A DNA stretch of 28,987 nucleotides. Origin: JAJFUG01 sp964473155. Its GTDB lineage: Bacteria; Gemmatimonadota; Glassbacteria; GWA2-58-10. How positions within the stretch are numbered: position 1 is the stretch's first letter; each line of letters starts with the position of its first letter. The stretch is taken from the NCBI GenBank assembly GCA_964473155.1, contig CAYYNT010000059.1, positions 1 through 28,987 of the forward strand, in the 5' to 3' direction. A model generated the notes under the pieces. That model did no database searches. It was not told the origin of the DNA and saw nothing but the letters and a program-made list of their open reading frames with translations. A program made the translations under genes and the position numbers. Below, piece by piece: positions 23,935-28,987 of this stretch.

Positions 23935-24789
23935 TCAGGCAGATTTTGCCGGGTCGCAGAACTCGAACACCGGCGGACGCGGAGCCTCGCCCAGCTCGTG
24001 CGCCAGGCGGTAGAATTCGTGCAAACCCCGTAGATGGTTTTCGGTCAACTCATACGAGATCAGCCGCCAGTATTGCAGCACTGTCTCGCGGTCCAGGAAC
24101 GGCCGCGCCTCCAGGATCGCGCTTATCAACATCTCGTCTGGACGCTGCATCTCCCGGTGCGCCGTCTGAAGGGCGCTCCAGAACACTGAAAGCGGCCCGG
24201 CTTTAAGCTCCAGGGCCTCGCGACGCAGGGTCCAGAGGGCGAACACGAACGGCAGGCCGGTGTGCTCGCGCCAGATTTCGCTCAACTCGTAGATATTGAT
24301 GTCCGGCGCGGCGCGCCTGCCCGCTGCCAGGGCCTTGTCCCCGATCAGCAGGACAGCCGGGGCGTTCTCCAGGGCCGTCTCCAGGTCAGTAAACTCGGTG
24401 CGGAACGTGTTGCGGAAGCCTAAAAATCTCGACAGGATTATTTTCAGCAGGACAACCGTGGTTTCGCTCTCGCCGGTGAGGACAATCTCCCGGCCATTCA
24501 GCCCGCTCAGGGGGAGGCGGCTGAACAGACGGATACTCCATATCTCGCCCTCGCTCCCGATGCAATAGTTCGGCAGAAGGCAATAATCACGGGAATGGCG
24601 GGCGTATTCGATCGAGGAACTGATGCTCAGGTCGATCTCGCCACGGCTGAGCAGGGCGTTCAGTTCGGCGGGCGGGGCGGTGTGGAACTCCACTCCCGGC
24701 GCGGGAAGACGGCGCCGCAGGCAGTGGAAGATATTGAAGCAGTTGGTGTATGAAATCTCGCCGACCCGCAGCGTATTCAGGCTGTTCAC
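23935..24789 (-). CDS. mqnA: Chorismate dehydratase, futalosine menaquinone pathway
   Basis: 284-aa MqnA/MqnD-family solute-binding-fold enzyme. MqnA removes water from chorismate to give 3-(1-carboxyvinyl)oxybenzoate, the first step of the futalosine route to menaquinone. The N-terminal signature VGEISYTNCFNIF and the segments ELNALLSRGEIDLSISSSIEYARH and LIGDKALAA fit MqnA. There is no signal peptide, as expected for a cytosolic enzyme. The start appears to be GTG (24789); the ribosome site is weak. It begins 12 nt after the guaB stop on the same strand, so it is in guaB's operon. Other mqn genes are not in the window. MqnD is the main alternative, but the active-site layout favours MqnA. 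Confidence 0.85.
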   Translation of the reverse strand: MNSLNTLRVGEISYTNCFNIFHCLRRRLPAPGVEFHTAPPAELNALLSRGEIDLSISSSIEYARHSRDYCLLPNYCIGSEGEIWSIRLFSRLPLSGLNGREIVLTGESETTVVLLKIILSRFLGFRNTFRTEFTDLETALENAPAVLLIGDKALAAGRRAAPDINIYELSEIWREHTGLPFVFALWTLRREALELKAGPLSVFWSALQTAHREMQRPDEMLISAILEARPFLDRETVLQYWRLISYELTENHLRGLHEFYRLAHELGEAPRPPVFEFCDPAKSA

Positions 24790-24801
24790 TATTATACCCG
24801 C

Positions 24802-26268
24802 TCAGTCCAGGGAATAGTTGGGCGCTTCCCTGGTGATTGTCACATCGTGGGGGTGGCTCTCCTTGATTCCCATCACCGTGCTCTGCATGAACTCGGACTT
24901 TTCGTACAGATCCTGGATTGTCCGGACTCCGCAGTAGCCCATGCCGGAGCGCAGGCCGCCCGCCATCTGGTAGATCGTATCTCCGGCGCGGCCCTTGAAC
25001 GGCACGCGTCCCTCTATGCCCTCGGGCACGAGCTTGGAGGCTTCCATGTCCTCCTGGGCGTAACGGTCCTTGCTGCCCTTGTTCATCGCGCCGAGCGAAC
25101 CCATGCCGCGATAAACCTTGAACGTGCGTCCCTGGTACAGGACTATCTCGCCGGGGCTTTCCTCTGTTCCGGCTAACAGGCTGCCTAACATCACCGACTG
25201 CGCCCCGGCGGCCAGGGCCTTGACCATGTCGCCGCTGTAGCGTATGCCGCCATCGGCAATTATCGGCAGGTCATGGAGGCTGGCCTCCTCGGCGCACTGC
25301 AGCACAGCGGTGAGCTGCGGCACTCCCACGCCCGCCACCACGCGGGTGGTGCAGATCGAGCCTGGGCCGATCCCCACCTTCACAGCATCCACGCCCTCAG
25401 CGGCCAGCGAGCGCACGGCCTCGGCCGTGGCCACGTTGCCGGCGACAAGCTGGATGTCCCCCAGTTCGCGGCGCAGCGTGCGTATCATCTCGAACACCTT
25501 GCGGCTGTGGCCATGCGCCGTATCCACCACTATAGCGTCCACCTCGGCATCCCGCAAGGCGCGGGCGCGCTCCACGGTGTCCGCGCTCGTACCCACCGCC
25601 GCGGCCACGATCAGCCGGCCCTTGCTGTCCTTGCTGGCGTTGGGGAACTGCGTGCGCTTGATCAGGTCTTTCACTGTGACCAGGGCTTTCAGACGGCCCT
25701 GTTCATCCACCAGCGGCAGCTTTTCGATGCGGTTCTTATGTAAAATTTTCTGCGCCTCGGCCAGTTCGATCCCCTCGCGGGCGGTGATCAGCTTGTCGCC
25801 GGTGGTCATCAGCTCGCGCAGGCAGCGGTTCATGTCGGTCTCGAACAGCATGTCACGGTGGGTGACTATCCCCACCAGACGGCCGTCCTTTTCGGCAATC
25901 GGTATACCCGACACCCGGCTGGTGCGCATCACCTCCACCGCGTCACGCAGGCGGGCCTCCGGCGGCAGGGTCAATGGCTCGGTTATCACCGCGCTCTCAC
26001 TGCGCTTCACCCGCCGCACCTGTTCGGACTGTTCGGGGATGGACATGTTCTTGTGTATTACACCCAGGCCGCCCTCGCGCGCCATCGAGATGGCCATTTC
26101 GAACTCCGTCACCGTGTCCATGGCGGCGCTGACAATGGGGATATTCAGCTTGATCCCGCGGCTGAAGCGGGTTGAAAGGTCAACATCTTTCGGCAGGATG
26201 TCGCTCTTGCGCGGTACGATCATCACATCATCGAAAGTCAGTCCGACCCGCTCTATTATTTTTTTCAT
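24802..26268 (-). CDS. guaB: Inosine-5'-monophosphate dehydrogenase
   Basis: 488-aa IMP dehydrogenase, which oxidises IMP to XMP with NAD in guanine nucleotide synthesis. The N-terminal barrel segment LTFDDVMIVP (10-19) and two CBS domains (about 93-206, with SGIPIAEKDGRLVGIVT) are followed by the nucleotide-binding VVDTAHGHS and the catalytic loop GPGSICTTRV (301-310, Cys306). The mobile flap carries the catalytic R402-Y403 (DRYAQEDMEASK). Start ATG 26268 (MKKIIERVGLTFDDV) is the canonical one, with AGG about 10 nt upstream. Length matches the family. A strong sigma-70 promoter lies just upstream. It precedes mqnA by 12 nt. Confidence 0.97.
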   Translation of the reverse strand: MKKIIERVGLTFDDVMIVPRKSDILPKDVDLSTRFSRGIKLNIPIVSAAMDTVTEFEMAISMAREGGLGVIHKNMSIPEQSEQVRRVKRSESAVITEPLTLPPEARLRDAVEVMRTSRVSGIPIAEKDGRLVGIVTHRDMLFETDMNRCLRELMTTGDKLITAREGIELAEAQKILHKNRIEKLPLVDEQGRLKALVTVKDLIKRTQFPNASKDSKGRLIVAAAVGTSADTVERARALRDAEVDAIVVDTAHGHSRKVFEMIRTLRRELGDIQLVAGNVATAEAVRSLAAEGVDAVKVGIGPGSICTTRVVAGVGVPQLTAVLQCAEEASLHDLPIIADGGIRYSGDMVKALAAGAQSVMLGSLLAGTEESPGEIVLYQGRTFKVYRGMGSLGAMNKGSKDRYAQEDMEASKLVPEGIEGRVPFKGRAGDTIYQMAGGLRSGMGYCGVRTIQDLYEKSEFMQSTVMGIKESHPHDVTITREAPNYSLD

Positions 26269-26339
26269 CGTAACAACCTGTAATTTTTGGTGTCAAGGCA
26301 ATTTCAGCGCCGCATCAACAGGATTGAAATTAATAGATA

Positions 26340-26368
26340 ATTTTAACAGGATTAGCCTTAAAAGTCAA
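26340..26368 (-). promoter_or_regulatory. Sigma-70-type promoter of guaB
   Basis: On the minus strand TTGACT (-35, 26368-26363) and TAAAAT (-10, 26345-26340) are separated by exactly 17 bp. Each box matches the consensus at five of six bases. The predicted start site is near 26333, about 65 nt before the guaB ATG. Confidence 0.72.
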
Positions 26369-26396
26369 AGGCGGCGAATCGGGAGCGGGGAGGCGG

Positions 26397-28883
26397 TCAA
26401 CGGTGAGAACCGGAGCGGCGGTCGGCATCCGTATCCCAGACATGCCGGTTGACTGAGCGAGGTAGACGCTCGGTTGACGGGCGGTTGGCGTAGATGGCAA
26501 TCGCCCCCTCCGCGCCGCCGAGCAGGAACAGGCGGTCGCCGTCAGACGCGGCATCCGTAGGAGTGACAGGCAATCGCAGGCTCTGGTATATCATCGTCCG
26601 GTAACCGTCCACCACATGGAGAAGGCTGCGGTCGGCACGATCGAGAACGTACATTTCCTCGCCCGAGGCATACACGTAATCACCGTCCAGCGCAATCTCG
26701 TCACGCCTGAAAAAGGTGCGGCGGTCCGCCACCGTGATGGTTCCATCGGACAGGACATAAGCATTCAGCGAATTCGGCGGAAGATAGATGTCCCGCACCG
26801 CGCCATCCGCCTGGACCACGGCCAGAGAGCGATTGTCGCGGCGGTCGAAAACCAGGCTGTTCTGGGATGTTCCGAACCAGCAGAAGGAGGTGTCCGGGTC
26901 ATCGCGTATCACGCTTATTCCACCTGGGGTGGAGGTAAGATCCAGCACCTGGCGGTCATAAATCAGATTAACCTGGCTGCCTGTGGCGCGTCCGGAATAG
27001 TCCGCCGCTATGTAAGGCGGGCTGAACTTGAACGGACGCAGCGGCCAGCTACGGTCAAGTCCCAGCGTTTCGGTCACGCTGAACCGGTAGAGATCGGCGG
27101 CGGTGAGCACCCAGGCCATTCCATCCCAGGTGAATACTCCCCGTCCCTCAGCGGCCAGCGGTACTCCTCCGTAACGGAATTTCCGGTTCAGGTCCACCCG
27201 CTCGACCATCCGTCCCTGGTCCGCCACCAGAAAAGACTCGGAGGTCCCGAGACGGGTGAAAAGACGGACCCCGCGGGGAAGATCGAGAATGCTGCTGATG
27301 GAAAGGCGGGAGGGCGGATAATCCATCCCCACGGCCAGGCTGTCATCGAACATGGTCACGCGGTTGGCTGCGGCGGAATAATCCAGGCTGCCTCCGGCGT
27401 CCACTATCTCCTCGATCATGTAATTTTCAGGGTTCAGCACCATCACGTTCCGCCGGAACAGGTTGTTTACCACAATCCGCCTGTCCTTGTAAACCATCCG
27501 GCCGAGCAGCACGCCCACCAGCACCGAATACTTTTCCTCGATTTTTCCCGCATCCAGCACAGTTATCGAACTGGACAGGCCATTGGCCACCCACAGCGCC
27601 CCCTCCCGCTCCACCAGGGGCCCCGGACCGAACTCCACCTGCGTCTGCCTGATCCTGCCCTGCAAGTTGTCATCCAGCGTAAGCAGCCAGTCCATTCCGG
27701 CGGTGACATGCACTTTCGATCCGCCGGGAAGCACCCGCTGAGGATCGGCGGGCAGGCTGCGCTGCGCCGGAGTCGAATAATCCGAGGGGTCCAGGCTGTA
27801 CAGCTCCCGTCCGGAGAGGGCGCAAAGCCTCTCTCCCCGGCTATCTGTCCCAAGCGTGAACACCGCTCCGCCGATATCGGCAAGTTTTTTCAGCGCAAGC
27901 TCGCCCTCGCCCGAGGTCAGGCTGTAGACCGACGAGCGCTCGCAGCCGCCCGCGGCCAGGAACATCGCCTTGCCCTCGGCCGGAGCGCACCAGGCCAGCA
28001 CCGGAGCGCCGAGAGAAAACTCCCTGCCGAGCCTTGAAAAAGCGGCTGGGTCGAACAGCAGAACCCTGCCGTCGCTCAGTCCAGTCAGTAGTAATATCCC
28101 GCTATTACGGTCCTCGGCCAGAAGCCATGGAGCAGCCGCCGGAACTGACCGCCGGGCGGGGCTGTCTGCCGGGCGTGTCAGGTCCAGGCGAACCAGATCG
28201 CCGCGCGCTTCATCGGTCAGGTACAAAAAACGCCCGTCCCGCGACAGCAGGACCGCTCCCGGATTGAAATCCAGGAAGAGGGTGTCTGTCAGCAGGTAGT
28301 CTTTCAGGCTCCAGACCAGCATTCCGGAGGCATCCCGCTCGAGCAGGTAAAGCTCCTGGCTTGGAAGGTTGATCTCGAAAGAGCGCAGGCCACGGGGCGA
28401 GGGGATCACGGCATCCACATCCGGCCGGGAGGTGTTGATCACCGACAGGTTCCGCGAACCGCGGTTGACCGTGAGCAGGCGGCTGCCGTCCAGAGGCAGC
28501 ATCTCCTCGATCAGTGTTCCGTTGCCGCCGCGCGGCCCGAAATGGAACACCGCCTCTATCTCCATGTTGCGGCGGGCCGTGTCATAACGGAACCCGTCCA
28601 GACGATCCGCACCGGGCAAAGGCTTCGGCCTGAAAACCCGCGGGTCCATGTCTCCCCAGCCGAGCACCGGATATGTGCGCACGAGCCAGTCCAGCGTTTC
28701 CTGGTCCAGCCTTTCGGCCACCTCGGGGTACTCCGGCCGGAAATAACCGCCGGTCTTAAGGCCGCATGACGGGCGCTGTGGCGCGGCCTGGTAAGGAATG
28801 TGGAACTCAGCCCTCACAGCCGGAGCAGTACTGAGAAATGTGATAATCGCGAGGTAAAATATGATATTCGCACTGAATTTCAT
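26397..28883 (-). CDS. Exported 828-aa beta-propeller-like protein of unknown function
   Basis: The signal peptide (1-25, ending APAVRA-EF) is followed by a unique region (about 26-125, with a GYFRPEYPEVAERLDQETLDW segment). A long run of beta-rich repeats (about 130-800) comes next, resembling YncE/WD40-like propellers: recurring phrases are of the type LLSRDGRFLYLTD, LYSLDPSDY and YVLDRADRSLLHVVDG. Two propellers may be present. The C-terminal tail (about 800-828) is charged and rich in Arg. I see no enzyme motif and assign no family. The start ATG 28883 has a weak ribosome site (TTGAG). The nearest downstream gene is guaB, with its own promoter. It could be a cell-surface or periplasmic scaffold protein. 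Confidence 0.75.
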   Translation of the reverse strand: MKFSANIIFYLAIITFLSTAPAVRAEFHIPYQAAPQRPSCGLKTGGYFRPEYPEVAERLDQETLDWLVRTYPVLGWGDMDPRVFRPKPLPGADRLDGFRYDTARRNMEIEAVFHFGPRGGNGTLIEEMLPLDGSRLLTVNRGSRNLSVINTSRPDVDAVIPSPRGLRSFEINLPSQELYLLERDASGMLVWSLKDYLLTDTLFLDFNPGAVLLSRDGRFLYLTDEARGDLVRLDLTRPADSPARRSVPAAAPWLLAEDRNSGILLLTGLSDGRVLLFDPAAFSRLGREFSLGAPVLAWCAPAEGKAMFLAAGGCERSSVYSLTSGEGELALKKLADIGGAVFTLGTDSRGERLCALSGRELYSLDPSDYSTPAQRSLPADPQRVLPGGSKVHVTAGMDWLLTLDDNLQGRIRQTQVEFGPGPLVEREGALWVANGLSSSITVLDAGKIEEKYSVLVGVLLGRMVYKDRRIVVNNLFRRNVMVLNPENYMIEEIVDAGGSLDYSAAANRVTMFDDSLAVGMDYPPSRLSISSILDLPRGVRLFTRLGTSESFLVADQGRMVERVDLNRKFRYGGVPLAAEGRGVFTWDGMAWVLTAADLYRFSVTETLGLDRSWPLRPFKFSPPYIAADYSGRATGSQVNLIYDRQVLDLTSTPGGISVIRDDPDTSFCWFGTSQNSLVFDRRDNRSLAVVQADGAVRDIYLPPNSLNAYVLSDGTITVADRRTFFRRDEIALDGDYVYASGEEMYVLDRADRSLLHVVDGYRTMIYQSLRLPVTPTDAASDGDRLFLLGGAEGAIAIYANRPSTERLPRSVNRHVWDTDADRRSGSHR

Positions 28884-28936
28884 TGTATACTCAAGCGCAG
28901 CCGAAAGAGAAAACGGATGTGTAAGCGAAGAAAAAA

Positions 28937-28962
28937 TGTAGGGGCACGGCGCGCCGTGCCCC
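28937..28962. repeat. Dispersed palindromic repeat, copy 2
   Basis: TGTA plus a perfect 22-bp palindrome (arm GGGGCACGGCG), identical over all 26 bases to the copy at 6265-6290. It lies upstream of the 828-aa gene start, in a short AT-rich gap near the window edge. The flanks of the two copies differ, so the shared unit is only this palindrome and its TGTA prefix. The terminal inverted repeats of the 129-bp element are not seen here, though the window ends 25 bases later. Confidence 0.8.
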
Positions 28963-28987
28963 TTGTATCTTGAAAAGAGATTATTAA

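Noticed and set aside
25244..26452. Plus-strand open frame opposite guaB
   Set aside because: It is Arg/Ser-rich shadow coding antisense to an unmistakable IMP dehydrogenase.
26616..28037. Long open frame on the plus strand opposite the 828-aa protein
   Set aside because: It is antisense to a gene with a signal peptide and propeller-like repeats; its own product has no recognisable motifs.
1..28987. tRNA, rRNA or CRISPR arrays
   Set aside because: I saw no tRNA-like T-loop with matching arms, no rRNA segments and no regularly spaced repeats. A tRNA scan would be decisive.

Overview
The window is about 29 kb of high-GC bacterial chromosome. It is gene-dense, with most genes on the minus strand. 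The lineage is probably an uncultured member of the FCB group (Latescibacterota/KSB1/Glassbacteria/Gemmatimonadota-like). Three things suggest this: a surface protein ending in a YPNPFNP-type sorting/FlgD-like domain with FG-GAP and ASPIC/UnbV modules; several twin-arginine-exported Gfo/Idh/MocA proteins and esterases; and a futalosine-pathway menaquinone gene (mqnA). No rRNA, tRNA, CRISPR array or transposase gene was seen, so the lineage is an inference.

Region 1 (1-7.7 kb) is a secreted carbohydrate-utilisation neighbourhood. It holds the 3' tip of an unknown gene, a BNR/sialidase-like protein with a visibly lower GC content, a serine beta-lactamase-family hydrolase, two Tat-exported Gfo/Idh/MocA oxidoreductases that diverge from a 487-bp control region, and a Tat-exported alpha/beta hydrolase. 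The control region carries a TATAAT box, two perfect dyads and a possible 37-codon gene. A 129-bp MITE-like element with perfect 18-bp terminal inverted repeats follows the second oxidoreductase.

Region 2 (7.7-13.2 kb) starts with about 0.8 kb lacking a convincing intact gene, with a possible decayed zinc-ribbon gene and a 26-codon ORF. It continues with a STAS protein lacking the phospho-serine, a B12-binding radical SAM protein of the HpnP/DUF4070 type, and a three-gene module that ends in a strong terminator: DUF2225-like zinc protein, single-TM protein, 74-aa zinc-ribbon protein.

Region 3 (13.2-19.7 kb) is a 1771-aa secreted protein built from two copies of a seven-repeat FG-GAP propeller plus ASPIC/UnbV, followed by dockerin-like, cohesin-like and sorting domains. 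A near-consensus sigma-54 promoter lies in front of it. A secreted nitrilase-superfamily amidohydrolase is divergently transcribed.

Region 4 (19.7-29 kb) is a minus-strand series: guaB (with a good sigma-70 promoter) then mqnA; a membrane protein overlapping sfsA by GTGA, then a PKD/M14 carboxypeptidase and an O-methyltransferase; and, upstream, an 828-aa exported beta-propeller-like protein. The right edge holds a second copy of the 22-bp palindrome found inside the MITE. The best candidates for something new are the DUF2225/TM/zinc-ribbon module, the sigma-54-driven duplicated-propeller surface protein, the MITE and palindrome family, and the small ORF in the divergent control region.
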